A stretch of DNA of 64,000 nucleotides from an uncultured Flavobacteriaceae bacterium. GTDB taxonomy: Bacteria > Bacteroidota > Bacteroidia > Flavobacteriales > Flavobacteriaceae. Positions 20,101 to 35,100 of this stretch are shown in pieces. Below the pieces are notes generated by a model. The model did no database searches, was not told the origin of the DNA, and saw only the letters and a program-made list of their open reading frames with translations. How positions within the stretch are numbered: position 1 is the first letter of the stretch; each line of letters opens with the position of its first letter. The stretch covers positions 586,189 to 650,188 of the forward strand of contig CALSLW010000002.1 of NCBI GenBank assembly GCA_943787295.1. The letters run 5' to 3'. The position numbers and the translations under genes are program-made.

Positions 20101-23100
20101 GTACTAGCCGTTGCAGATACACTGTTATTTACCGATCCCGTATTAGCCGCATTCTGACTTATCGTATAAGTCGCTGTATAAGTAGATACCTCGCCTATAG
20201 CTAAACTACCTTCTGCTGAAGAAGCACTGTTTGAGTTAAAGGTCGGACCTGATGATAAACTTAATGAACCACCTGATCCGTCAGTTAGAGTATCTGTTAA
20301 GGATAAACCTGATAAGGTAACACTACCCGTATTGGCAACAGTTATCGTATAAACAATTACATCCCCCTGATCATTATTCCCATTACCATTAGTGTCTACT
20401 ACGGATGCAGTCTTGGTGACTTCAACGCCTCCACTAGATTGTGTATTGACTATTGTTGGATCATCTACGGTATTGCCATCACTGTCATCTCCGTCATCAG
20501 AAGTGTCTGTAACATTATTGCTCTGACCTGGGGAAGAAGCAGTACCCGTAACAATGTTACTTATCGATCCCGTACTGGCTGCGTTTTGGATTATGGTATA
20601 GGTTGCGGTATAGGTTGCTATTTCTCCTGAAGCTAGACTGCCTTGTGAAGAACCTGATGAGGCACTTGTGAAAGTAGGCCCTGCATCCAACGAAAGTGCT
20701 GTACCGTTTCCGTCGGTAAGAACATCACTTATTGTTACTCCTGTAAGTGATGTGTCTCCTGTATTGTTTACCGTAATGGTATAAACAATAACATCAGAAG
20801 CACCATTAGTACCGTCTCCATTATCTATTACAGTTGCTGTCTTGGTTATCTCCATCGAAGTATTAGGAATAATATCCACAACAGTCGGATCATCCTCAGT
20901 ATTACCATCACTGTCATCCCCGTCATCACTCTGATCAAATACATCATTGCTGTTACCTGGACTACTCGCCGTTGCTGTAGCTATGTTAGAGATTTGCCCA
21001 GTAGCAGCAGAAGCATCTGTAATAATATAATATGCTCTGTAAGTTGATATCTCACCAGCCAACAATGTTCCTAAGCCCGAACCTTGATCAGAACCAGAGA
21101 AGTAAGGCCCATTCCCCATAACAAGTGAATCTCCATTCCCGTCTGTTAAACTATCGGTAACCGTTAGACTTGAGAGTGTTACATTACCTTTATTCTCGAT
21201 GGTAATTACATAGTTAATTACATCTCCCGATCCAATAATTCCATCTCCATCATCAGTTACTGAGGATGTTTTTGTTACCTCTATTATAGGAGTTGGATCT
21301 ATGATTACAACAGTTTGATCATCCTCAGTATTACCATCACCGTCATTACCATTGTCTGATATATCAGTAACATTATTGTTATTACCAGGACTACTTGCAG
21401 TAACCGTTACTCGGTTGTTTATTGAAGGTGTATTGGCTGCTGCATTGGATATAGTATAAGTGGCTGTGTAAGTTAAAACTCCTGTCGCTTGAAGAGTAGC
21501 CGCAGATGACCCTGTAGTAGCATTAGTTAATGAAGGCCCTGATGTGAGTGATAAATTACCTCCATCACCATCAGTCAATACATCGCTTAGTGATATATTA
21601 GAAAGTGTTATGCCTCCAGTATTCTCTACCGTTATGGTGTACACTATAATATCACCAGCTCCAGTATTACCATCCCCGTTATCTATTACTGCTGCTGTTT
21701 TTGTAGCTTCTATTTTAGGTTCAGCAGTAGCCAAAACAACTGTATGGTCATTTAATGTGTTCCCATCATTATCATCGCCATTGTCACTTATATCAATGAC
21801 ATCATCGTTGTTGCCAGGACTACTAGAAGTTACTAAAACACGGTTTTTAATACTTCCTGTAGCTGCAGCATCTGCCTCGATTGTATATGATGCTGTATAG
21901 GTAGCTGTTTCTCCAACTCTTAATGTTCCCTCTGAAGACCCTGAGCTCGCTGATGTAAAGACTGGTCCACTCGATAGGGAAAGTATATTTCCTGCATTAT
22001 CAGTCAAAGTATCCGTTAGTGATACTCCTGTGAGAGTTACGTTTCCAGTGTTTTCTATTGTGATTGTATACACAATTATATCACCCTGATCGTTTGAAGA
22101 ATTAGAGTTTGAATCAATAACTACTGCTGTCTTAGTTGCCTCAACTCCTGGATTTGGACTAATCCCCACTACAGTAACATCATCTTCAGTATTACCATCA
22201 CTATCATCACCATCATCGGAAGTATCCGTTACATTGTTACTCTGTCCTGGACTACTCGCTGTCGCTAACACACTGTTATTTATACTCGAGGTCAAGGCTG
22301 CATTTGCACTTATAATATAATAACCACTATAGGTCGCTATCTCATCTGGCTTCAATGTGCCAGGTGAAGAACCTAATGTAGTTGATGAGAACGATGGACC
22401 GTTGGTTAGTGTAAGCGATCCGCCACTACCATCTGTTAAAGTATCTACTAAAGTTAGACCTGTTAGCGTTACATTACCCTTATTCTCTACTGTTATAGTA
22501 TAGTTAATAACATCTCCCGCTCCTGTATCACCATCACCATTATCCGTAACTGCTGCAGTCTTAGTCACCTCTATTGAACTAGACGCTGTTATGTCTGTTA
22601 CTGTTGGATCATCTGTAGTATTACCATCATTATCATCACCATCATCACTCATGTCGCTTACATCATTACTATTGCCCGGACTACTAGCAGTCGCTGATGC
22701 CTGGTTTGATAATCCTCCTGCATCTACTGCGGCTTGATTAATGATAAAGTATGCTATATAGTTAGCCGTCTCACCTACTTTGAGCGTTCCTTGTGCTGAG
22801 CCTTGTGATGATCCAGAGAATGATGGGCCAAAACTCAGTGATAGGACTCCAGAATTTGAATCACTCAATACATCAGCTACTGTTAAACTAGATAAGGTTA
22901 CATTTCCGTTGTTAACCACAGAGATCGTATACTGAACTACATCGCCCTTACCTACTACTCCATCTCCATTATCAGTAATCGCTGATGTCTTAGTAACCTC
23001 TAGCGATGGACTATTATCTATACTTGTATCGGTAGTGTCATCCTCCGTATTACCATCACTATCATCTCCATCATCTGAAGTGTCCGTTACATTGTTACTC

Positions 23101-26100
23101 TGACCTGGACTACTTCCTGTTACTAAAACACTGTTGCTAACGCCTCCTGTATCCAAGGCTGCCTGGGTAATGGTATAACTCGCCGTATAGGTCGCTGTCT
23201 CGCCTACCGTTAACGTGCCTTGAGCTGAAGAAGCTGTCGAACTATTAAAGGTTGGTCCTGCTGTTAAACTAAGCGGTGAACCATCTCCATCCAATAAAGT
23301 GTCGGTTAAGCTTACTCCGCTTAGGGTTACATTACCCTTATTCTCCACTGTAATGGTGTAAACTATCGTATCCCCTAAATCTGTCGAACCACTTGTGTTA
23401 TTGTCGATGACTGATGCTGTCTTAGTTGCTTCGATAATTGAGCTTTGATCTATCTCAACTACTGTCTTATCGTCAGTCGTATTTCCATCACTGTCATCAC
23501 CGTCATCTGAAGTATCGGAAACGTTATTACTATTACCAGGACTACTAGCGACGGCATAAACTGAATTTAGTACATCTCCAGAATCGACACTTTGTTGATC
23601 AATAACAAAAGTTGCAGAATAAGTTGCCGACTCACCCACCAATAATGTCCCTTCAGCAGAGCTTAAGGATGAGGAAACAAAGTCAGGTCCAGATGTAAGT
23701 GTTAATAGTTCAAGATTTTTATCTGTTATAGTATCTGTAATAGTTAAACTACTTAGTGTGACATTTCCAATGTTGTTTACTGTAATTTGATAAACAATTG
23801 CATCCCCTAAATCGGTAAGAGAATTAGAATTATTGTCTGTTACAATTGCTGTTTTTGTTATATCAATAATAGGAGAAAAATCCATTTCAACAACTGTTGG
23901 GTCATCGGTTGTGTTTCCGTCACTATCATCTCCATCATCTGAGGTATCAGAAACATCATTTATTTGGCCAGGACTACTCGCAATGATTTGAACTTGATTA
24001 TAAATTGCCCCTGAGTTTGCAGCTGCTTGTTGAATTACATAACTAGCGCTATATGTTGCAATTTCGCCTATGTTAAGTGTCCCAGATGATGATCCTTGTG
24101 AGGCTGAAACAAAATTTGGACCATTTGTTAGTGTTAAGGTATTTGACGAATTATCAGTTAGTATATCGGTCAATGTTATTGAAGACAAAGTAGTAGCTCC
24201 ATTATTTGTAACTGTGATTACATAATTTATAGTATCTCCGACATTGATAAATCCATCTCCTTCATCAAAAACAGAGGCTGTTTTTTCAACATTAATTTTT
24301 GCTTGTGATGTAATAATTACTTCAGTAGGATCATCTGTTGTATTTCCATCTAAATCATTTCCATCATCACTTACATCGATAACATCATTAGTTCCAAATT
24401 CACTGCTTCCAGTTGCTGTGGCAACATTTGAAATACTTCCAGAATCATATGCTTGTTGTGTAACAATGAAGAAAGCAACATAAGTTCCAATTTCACCATT
24501 AAGTAAGTCTCCTTCTGTTGATCCTTGACTACCTGATACATAATAGGGCCCATCAGATAATGCAATCACATTTCCATCACCATCTTTTAATACATCTTCT
24601 ATTGTAATTCCATTTAAAGGAGCATTACCTGTATTTTCAACTGCAATACTAAACCTAACGGTGTCTCCAACGTCAATTTCACCATCACCTCCATCAACAA
24701 CAGTAAATGTTTTGGTGACTTCTATTTTAGTTTGGGGTGTCATGACTGTAATTGTTGGATCGTCGACAGTATTCCCATCTGAATCATCTCCATCATCTGA
24801 GGTATCTGAAACATTACCTGTCTGGCCAATGGCATCAGCTGTTACAGTTACAGTATTACTGATAAATTGAGCATCATAAGCTGTTTGATCAATTATAAAT
24901 TGTGCTGTATAAATAGCTGTTTCTCCAATTAATAGCGTTCCTAAAGCAGATCCTGCAGATGTACTTATCCTGGCTGGATTTGCTGTCAAGGATAATTGAA
25001 ATCCTGTTGAAGTAGTTATAATATCGTTAAATGATATATTATCAACCTGGGTATCTCCCGTATTTACAACAGTTATTGTATAAGTTACTATATCGTCTTT
25101 ATCTGTTCTTCCATCAGAATTTGTGTCATTTACCTGTGCTGTTTTAGTAACTTCTATAGATGGATTTGTAACAAAATCGGTAATAGTAGCGTCATCCTGT
25201 GTGTTTCCATCAGTATCGTCCCCATCATCCGAAGTATCAGTAACATTATTAGAATTTCCTGGTGATGAAATAGTAGCCAAGACTGAGTTTCTAACTCCAG
25301 CTGCATCTATTGCTAATTGTTCAATAATATAATTTCCAATGTATGTTTCTGTTTCCCCATAAACTAGTAATCCTTGCGCATTTCCATGAGTAGAGCTGGA
25401 ATAATTGGGCCCTGAAGATAGGTTTAAGACATCGGAGGTGAGATTAGTGAAAGTTTCTGCTAAATTAAGTCCTGTCAAATCCTGGCTCCCTGTATTTTCA
25501 ATTCTTATTGTATAGTTTATCCTATCTCCTAAATCAATAACTCCATTTCCATTTAAATCATTTGTGGTATATGTTTTGGTAACTTCTATAGATGGTAATT
25601 CGGGAATATCAATCACGGTTGGATCATCTTCACTATTGCCATCATTATCATCACCATCATCAGAAGTCTCCGTAACATTATTTGATAATCCACCAGCACT
25701 TCCTACGGCGTAAATTGAATTTGAAACTAACCCGCTATTTGCTGTTGCATTTGTTATGGTATATACTGCAGTGTATGTAGCAACTTCTGATAATTGTAAA
25801 ATTCCATCTGCAGAACCAAGCGAGCTTTCTATAAGTGTGGGCCCGCTGTCTAAATTCAAAGACACTCCATTACCATCAACCATTGTGTCTGTCAAGGTGA
25901 TATTATTGATAAGTAAGTTCCCTACATTTTCAAGTCTTATTGTAAAGGTTATCCTATCACCTGGAGAAATCATTCCATCTCCATTATCAAACGTTATTGT
26001 CCCTGTTTTTGTTAATTCCATTTCGGGATCTGGAACTAAATCAATTATTGTTGGATCATTTTCTGTATTCCCATCAGTATCATCACCATCATCTGCCAAA

Positions 26101-29100
26101 TCAACAATATCATTTGAGTTACCTGGGCTTGAGGTTGTAACAGTTGCTATGTTACTAATAAATGCTGTTGAAGCGGAAGCACCTGAAATTGTGTATGATG
26201 CCGTGTAAGTCATAACTTCATTAGGCCTAATTACCCCTTGTTGTCCTGAAACACTTCCTATTGTATAAGCCTTTCCACCCATACCGCTATGAGCCGAACA
26301 ATAGTAATTTAGGGCTGGTGTACTTTCTACAACATAAATTTCAGTGTAAGCTCCAGCATTACCTGGAGTTCCAGCCATGGTTACACTTGTTGTATATGAA
26401 GAACCTGAATTATGGGTTCCGTCTGAGGTTGTGCTTAAATTTAAAGGATGAGAGCTATTTGAAGCATTTGACTGATTGAATCTATAGGTATACCCTTTTT
26501 GAAGAACGAGTTCTTTTTGGGCTACTCCGTCAATAAAATATTTATTTGATCCATCTACTTGAGCCACTGTAACAGTTAAGTTTACAGTAGTTGGACTCAA
26601 GGTCTGGGAATAATATGATGGCCCATTTAATTGGGAGGACAAATCAGTACCAATTCCATCCGAGAGGTAGTCAACTAAAGTAGGTGTTGTAAGGTTTACA
26701 TTTCCTTTATTATGAATATATATATTATAATTAATAATATCTCCCAAATCATTTTGCCCATTTCCATTTACATCTGTAACTGTAGCAACTTTAGTTACCT
26801 CCATGGATGGTAATGCATTAAAGTTTGTTTGAGTGGGATCATCTGTTGTATTTCCATCATTATCATCACCATCATCAGAAACATCTGATGCATCATTAGA
26901 TCTACTTGGACTACTACCCGTTAAAGAAACAACGTTTGAAATAGAGCCTGAATCAAAGTCGGATTGTGTGATTAAATATTTTGCAGTGTAGCGGTCAATA
27001 TTATCTACGCCTATTAAATTATCCGTGTCAATTGTATTGGTAACCGTGTAAGTTGTCAATGGACCTTGAAGAGGTACGCCATTCACCCATCTCCATCCTC
27101 CTTGTGGTTCACTAAAGTCATATGCATCAGGGTCCTGAGAAAGACCAATCCAATGTGGGTTACTATTAATAAAATCATCCCAATCTGGCTCTTGGTCTCT
27201 AATCCAACCCCACTCGTGGGATGAATCTACAACAAGAAGATATCCACCCAAAGACTCAGCAGTAGCTTTAGCAACATCCCAGGTTACATCTGAACTTGAC
27301 ACAAAATAGGTATGTCCTTCAAAAGTACCATTTAGTCTAATAAAACCTGCCTGAGAAGTTCTTCCATCATCAAATTCTATTAAGTACTTATAAGATCCTG
27401 AGTTAGGCCTGTCAGCAGTTCTAACATCATTGGATGAAATATAAAAATAACCTCTTGAATTTGAGTTACCTGTATCGTTAGGTTCATTATTTACCCAAAT
27501 ATCACTTCCTAATTTTTCTTCTTTTTTACCATCAAGCCATTTCCACCCACCAGCAGGTTCAGAGAAATCAGGATCTGTATTATCTTGATATAGTCCAACC
27601 CAATACCAGGAATTTGGTAAAACTGAATTTAGAAATTCTCGTTCTCCAGGAGTAGTTATATTAGCAAGATATCCGCCGATTGAGATTGCAACATCTCTTT
27701 GATTTGTCCAAGATACTGTATTGTTATTTCGCATATAACTATGTCCATCATATGCACCAACATAAGAATAACCAGCTTGAACTGTTCTTCCATCATTGAA
27801 TTCGATAAGTCCCGCAACAGCACTTGAATTAGGTAAAGATCTGTAAAAGCCAGTTCTTTTATATTGTGCATAATCATAGCCAGCATCACTTTTTGGATAT
27901 GTACGTTCCCATTTACCATTTGCTGTAGAGGTGAAATCTACTGCTCCGACACCCAAATTTGTTGTAATTGTTTTGGTGGTTGACTGATATGTTAAAGGAA
28001 CCGTTAGAGAAAGGGTATTACCATTTCCATCAGTTAAAATATCTTCAATGGTAGGATTTTCAACAGGGACATTACCCTTGTTTTGAACACTGACATAATA
28101 ATCAACTATATCTCCCACCCCATTTACTCCATCACCGTTATCGGTAATGGAAGCTATTTTGGTGATTTCAATTACTGGATTCACAGTTGCAAGTATTGTT
28201 TCTACTTGCGAATTATTGTTGACATTATTTGAATTTGTTGAAGAACTTCCTGTGACGACTACATTATTTATTACACTCCCGGCGTTCAAATCAGATTGAG
28301 TTATTGTATATGAAGTGGTATAAGTTGTTGACCCTCTGATTAACAATGTAGTTGATGATGAACCCGAAGAGGAATTTAATGAAGAAAGAGGTTCATTCAA
28401 CGTAAGAGTATTCCCGTTAGCATCAGAAATAGTATCAACTAAAATTAAAGACGAGATTTTCATGTCTCCAACATTTGATACAAGTATTTCGTATACAATT
28501 ATATCTCCTACATCATTAATAGTATTGCCATTAACATCTTGTACCTCTGCTGTTTTGGTTACTCTAATCTTTGGATTTACATCAAACGCTGTGTCTGTTA
28601 TATCATCTGTTGTATTTCCATCGGTATCATCTCCATTATCAGAGGTGTCAGATACATTGTTTGAATTTGTTGGAGAAGAGGCAACAGCAGATATAGTGTT
28701 ATAAACACCTCCCGCATCAATTGATTGCTGAGTAATTGTAAAAGTTGCTTCATAGGTTTCTGTTTCTCCAACTGCTATTGTGCCAGAGGTAGTACTTGCA
28801 TCCGTCGAGGAGGAATACGACGGTCCAGATGAGAGGGTTAAACTCTCTCCAAAATAGGTTGTCATTGTATCTGTAAACGTTAAACCACTGAGTTCAACAT
28901 TTCCGGTATTTTCTGCCGAAATTGTATAAATTATAATATCCCCTAAATCTACTTTAGTGTTCCCGTTAACATCCGTTGTAGTAAACTGTTTTGTTAATTC
29001 TAGCCCAGGAGTTGCATCGGTTAAATCTGTGGAGATTTCATTTGTTGCTGTCACGTTATTTGAGAGTCCGGAGCTACTTCCCAAAATCAATATGGTATTT

Positions 29101-32100
29101 GAAACACCGCCTGAATCAACGTCTGATTGGGTAATGGTGTAGGAGGCTGTAAAACTAACAACCCCTGCTACATCTAAAGATACTGATGTTGAACCCGAAG
29201 TGGCACTCAAAAATGATATTGGGTGATTATAACTCAGACTTGCCGAATTATAATCAGTTAATGTATCATCTAATGTTAATGAGTTAACTGTTGTATAGCC
29301 AGTGTTTGATACCACAATTGTGTAGGTAATAATATCTCCAACATCGTTTACCTCTGAATTATTTACATCCTGAACAGTTGCTGTTTTAATTACCTCAATT
29401 GTAGATGTTGATGCCAAAGAAATTATTGTTGGGTTCTTTTCGCCATTGGTAAGATCGCCATCATCAGAGGTCTTAGAAACAACCGTAGAACCATCAGGAT
29501 CAATTCCAGTAAACGTAGCTGTATTTGATAAGAACTTACTGTCAACGTCATCTTGAGTAATTGTATAGCTTGCAACATAGGTGTCAACTGATCTTGCTTC
29601 TAGTATTTCATTATTATCTATTGTGGTGGTTACTGTGTCTACATCAACAAGGTAAGATGGTGTTTTGGAATTATATGTATATATCAATCTTGTTGGAGAA
29701 TTGCCTTTTTCTAATTGTGCTCCCCAAAACCTTCCACCATAACTTCCATTATAAAGCGGTGTAAATCCTACACGATAATTCCCTGCTGTTCCTGATGTAA
29801 ATGTATAATGATACCTAGCCCAGCCATTATTATTATTATTATCACTTCGAACCCAACTTGTTATTGGCTGGTATGAGGAGAAAGTATCTGATCCGAACCA
29901 GGGCCTATAGACAAACCTTATTTTGTCGTAGTTATTTGATGAATTTACATACGAAGATGAATAAGCAGCTGCATAAACTGAAACTGTATACTCTGTATTT
30001 GCCTCAAGTACTACATCTTGAAAAACATAACGATCAGCTACTGCATTATTATGTATTCTTGAATACATATGAACTCTTCGATCTGTACCAGCATATACGT
30101 AGGGTGATCTTGTGGTTCCTAAACCATTTGTGGTGAAAACGTGATCTACCTCACTGTAAGCCCTACCGCTTGATGTATCAAAATAGTATTCTATTCCTGG
30201 GGGATAACCCCATTCATTTTCAGGATAGCCAGTGATGCTACCTTGTTCATTCCATTCATTATCAGTATCATCAATGCGATTTGAGTAAGTAAATAAATTA
30301 TTGGTCGGCTCTTGAGTTGTGATGGTTGCAGTAGTAGAGACATAGGCAACAGTCGAATTTAATGAGCGGGGATTGCCTAGACCATCCGTTAGAGAATCTA
30401 AAATTGTCGATGAAGTTAATTTAGTATTCCCTGTGTTTGTTACAACAATAGTATATTCAATTATATCTCCAACACCATTAAGACCATCGCCATTTACATC
30501 GCTTACCGTAGCAGTTTTAACAATAGTTACAGATGAAATTTTACTAATCTCTACAATTGTCGGATCATCCTCGGTATTCCCATCTGTATCATCTCCATCA
30601 TCTGAAGTATCTGAAACAATTCCACTAGATCCGTTAGCCGAAACATAAAACTGATTAATAAGCATTCCATCATCAACATCTTCTTGTGCAATTGTATGCT
30701 CAAATTCGTATTCTACCTTTGCCCCAGGAGATAATACAGTAGACTCCCCTGGCATTGGAACATAACTGCCATCCAAAGCTTTCCATCCTCCTCTTTGTTG
30801 ATCAGCTTGATAAGCTGTGTTATTTTCTTGATAAACTCCCGTCCATATCCAATTATTTGTAGGAATAACACTTCTTATATAATCCCATTCCTCTTTGGTA
30901 TTAGGTACCCATAGATACCCTCCAGCTGCCTGTGCGTTATTTCGATGAGTAGTCCAGTCCCAACCAGTTGTCTCAATATAATATCGATGACCATTGTAAG
31001 TATAAGGCCCATAATTATCGAAATGCGAAGAGGTTGGCCTATTATCAAAATTGGTAAAGTTTTCAGGTTCAACCTCTATCATTGACCAATAGCCATTACC
31101 TATTGGATAATCTGAAATATCATTGTCATGCTGAACCCTTAAAGCATCTAGACCATTTCGATTTGGAAGACCACTAGGCCAATCTACATATGCAAGAGTA
31201 TTGGTTTCGATATTTACTGGTAATGGATCACTTGGTGCTGAATCTGTATTTGACCAGGTATACACATATCTTGTAGGTATAGGCCCTTCTTCTAGTTGTG
31301 CTCCCCAGAATCTTCCTCCATTACTTCCAGCGTAGGGAGGATCGATCCCAACTCTATAAGTTCCTGCGGCACTTGTTGTAAAAGTGTATGAGTATCGTTT
31401 CAAATTCCATGCTCCATAAGTTTCAAATGTGATGTAGTCGGAAAAAGTATCTGATCCACCAGGGGGTCTATAAACAAACCTCATCTGGTGATTTATTACT
31501 GCATTATCATGATTAGAATCCCATGCAGATGCGTAAACGGATACGGTATATTGAGTGTTTGCTTTCAGGGTAACATCTTGATAAAAATATCTCCCCTCTA
31601 TATTGTTATCATGAATTCTTGCGTGTTCTCCAGATCTGCTATCGCCTGAATTATTATTATTTTTAGTTAAACCAGCACCATTTGTGGGAAAATTGTAATC
31701 AACATTGCCATAACTATCACCACTCGCAGTGCTAAAATAATAGGGTTCATTTTTTGGATGCCCATATGAGTTTAGGGCACTTCCCCAAACATCACCCTCT
31801 TCAGACCAATCATAATCAGTATCATCCATATGCTGAGAATACGTAAATAAGTTTGAATTATCTCCAAGAGTAAATGAAGCTGTATCTGTAATTTGCTCAC
31901 GAATCTGTCCTGTAGAGTCCTCCAGAGTATCTGTAATTGTAAAACTTTTTAAATTAGTACGCCCTGTGTTTTCAATTGTAATTTTATAGGTAATAACATC
32001 ACCAACATCATTTAACGAATTTGAATTTTCATCACTAATCAAAGCTATCTTTGTTACAGTCAACTCATCTAATGCATTTAATGACACTATTGTTGGATCA

Positions 32101-35100
32101 TCTTCGGTATTCCCATCGTTATTGTCATCATCGGCACTAACATCAAAAATTTCCCCTGAGATACCCCCTGGTGAAGTAAATGAGCCTGTAATGGTAACTT
32201 GATTTGAGAGCTCTAGTGCGTTATCCAACATTTCTTGAGTAATCGTAAGTTGGCCTGTGTAAATTGCGCTTCCACCTGATGGCAATGGGGCTGATCTAGG
32301 ATCAGCAAATCCTGTCGATGTTGCAGTGGATGAAACACGGTTATTATAGGTATATGTTAGCCTTGTAGGGGTACCACCTTTTTCTAATTGTGCTCCCCAA
32401 ATTCTTGTATAACTATTAGTAAAATAAGGGGCTGAAAAACCAACACGATATGATCCTGCGTTACCTGTTGTGAATGTATGATGATATCTGGTCCAGCCAG
32501 AATCATTGTTAGCGTTTTGAGTTGATACAGGTCCAGTTACACGATTGTAATCTCCATATATATCTACTCCACCAGGGGGTCTATGGACAAATCTTAATTT
32601 TTCGTGATCATTAGTAGTATCGAAATAGGTGTTGTTTGGTGCAGCTGCATATACTGATACAGTATATTCGGTATTTGCTTCTAGACTAACATCTTCGAAA
32701 ACATAATAAGTTGCAACGTTTTGGTTACTAATTCTTGAATACTTACTAACTTTTGGATCTGTACTACTATATTGGTAAGGTGATCTTGTAGTTCCAAAAC
32801 CATTAGTAGTAAAAACGTAATCTACCTCGCTATAAGACACTCCGCTTGATGTATCAAAATAGTAGTCTACTCCAGGAGGATAACCCCATTCGGCCTCTGG
32901 ATATCCATTATTACCATTTTGTTCATTCCACTGGTAGTCACTATCATCAACACGATTTGAGTAATAAAATAAATTTTCTGTTGATGTGATTACTGTCTGT
33001 GTTGAGGATGAGGACCAATCAAGTGTTAAGTTTTTAGTTTCACTACCGTAGGTATATTGATCATCAACTGATGTAAAAGTGATGGGTAAACCCCCAGTAT
33101 TTGTTACAACTACTGTATAATTTATAACATCACCAACATCATTAAGCCCATTAGAATTAGTGTCAGACACAATGGCGGATTTAACAACAATTAAGGCAGG
33201 ATTATAACATCCAACATCATAATTTGAATCCCTATAATCAAAAGTAGAATCAGCATTTAAATCTTGGGGTGTAGTATAACCATCTGTTCCGCTTGTTACT
33301 TTTCCTTTACTGTCTTGGGTAACTGGACTACCTCCTAGGATCCCATCTGAATCAGGGTCAGTATAGCCCGCCTCTTCACTATCGCTACACCCATCATTAT
33401 CTGAATCTAATTCAAAGGCATCGATTGTACCATCAGAATCAGAGTCAATCAAGATGTTTGATTCTGTTGCATCAGAAGCACCATTTAAATCTGAATCAAC
33501 AAAGCCTTCATCTAAACCATTAATAATTCCATCAAAATTTGTGTCTAATGCTTCATTTCCTGATTCTATAACATCATAAATTCCGTCATTATCAGAATCT
33601 AGATCAAGTCCGTTTGGAATACCATCACTATCAACGTCATTATTACATGAGATAGGATCGCTCATTGTAATTGCATCTAATTGAATTGAAGAGTTGACTC
33701 CAGGGGAGTAGGCCGAAAATAAAATTGCTACTCTAGTCGTCTGACTGTCAGTTGTAAAGCTAACTGTGTTTGAGGTCCAATCTGCAGTTGGAGTTGAAAT
33801 GTTATTTACAGCATAGTTTGTATTCATTGACTGAATCTGCAATAGAGTTGCTCCACCACCTGCGTGAGTTGCTACAAACCTTCCTCCCTCTTTATGGAAA
33901 TATTCTATGTTATATGTTCTGTTTGGGTATACATTTTCAATAACCATAATACGGTCATAGTTTGGATTTGTTCCCAATGTTGATTCATTCCAATATGAAG
34001 CATCGTTAGCCGATGCATCATTAGTTAAAAGTTCAATAAAATAAAATCCTTGATATGGAGTAAAAGTAGTTCCTTGTGGTCCTTGACTTGAAGACCATAC
34101 CTCACCATCTCCATTGACAGAGGTAAAAGGAGGTGCTGTTGATGTATTTGGAAAGGGACTATTTCTATTTGCTGGTGATCCAGGAGGAAATGTTCCAGTA
34201 TAACTCTCAAATGAAGTTCCATCAAGTAAAAATGTTAAACATTGCTCATCCTGATCTAAAATTCCATCATCGTCATCATCAATGTCTGTAGAATCAGGAA
34301 TTCCATCTCCATCAGAATCAGTTCCTAAAACAAGAATAGTAGGATCATCTGAAGTATTCCCATCCGTGTCAGTTCCATTATCACTTATATCTTTAACATC
34401 TTTTTCTTCAGGAACGGGGTTTCTGTCACTGGTACCTTCAAAAGTGATTTGGTTTCTTATACCTCCAGAATCTATATCGGCTTGAGTAATTGTGTAAGAT
34501 GAGGTATAAGTAGCGATCTCACCTATAGTCAATGTTCCTAAGCTTGAACCTGCAGTTGAAGAGCTAAATGTTACAGTGGACGACATTGTTCTAGGTAACA
34601 AATAGTTATCTGTAAGTGTATCTACAAATGTTAAGTTTTTAATTAAATCTTGGGAAGATATATTCTCAACTGTAATGGTAAACACGGCAATGTCCCCAAC
34701 ATCAGGACCATCTTGATAACCTGTATATGTTGCAGTTTTAGTTACTTCAATTTCAGGAAGATCGCCAAAATAGGATAGTGTAGGGTCATCCTCAGTATTT
34801 CCATCATTATCATCACCGTCATCACTTCTATCTTGCTCTTTTACTACTGGATTCCCCTCGACATAAGTATAGCTTGTAGCCGTTGCTGTATTTGAAATCC
34901 CTCCACTAGGAATATCAGCGTTTTGGATTGTGTAGGTTGCAGTATAAGTGGCAATTTCCCCTGAAATAAGTGTTCCAGGATTTGAACCATTAGAATTAGA
35001 ATTAAATGCCAATCTATTTGGGGAAGAAAAAGCATCTAATGACAAAGAATTACCATCAAAATCTGAAATTGCATCTGTTATGAAAATAAAATTTTGAGTA

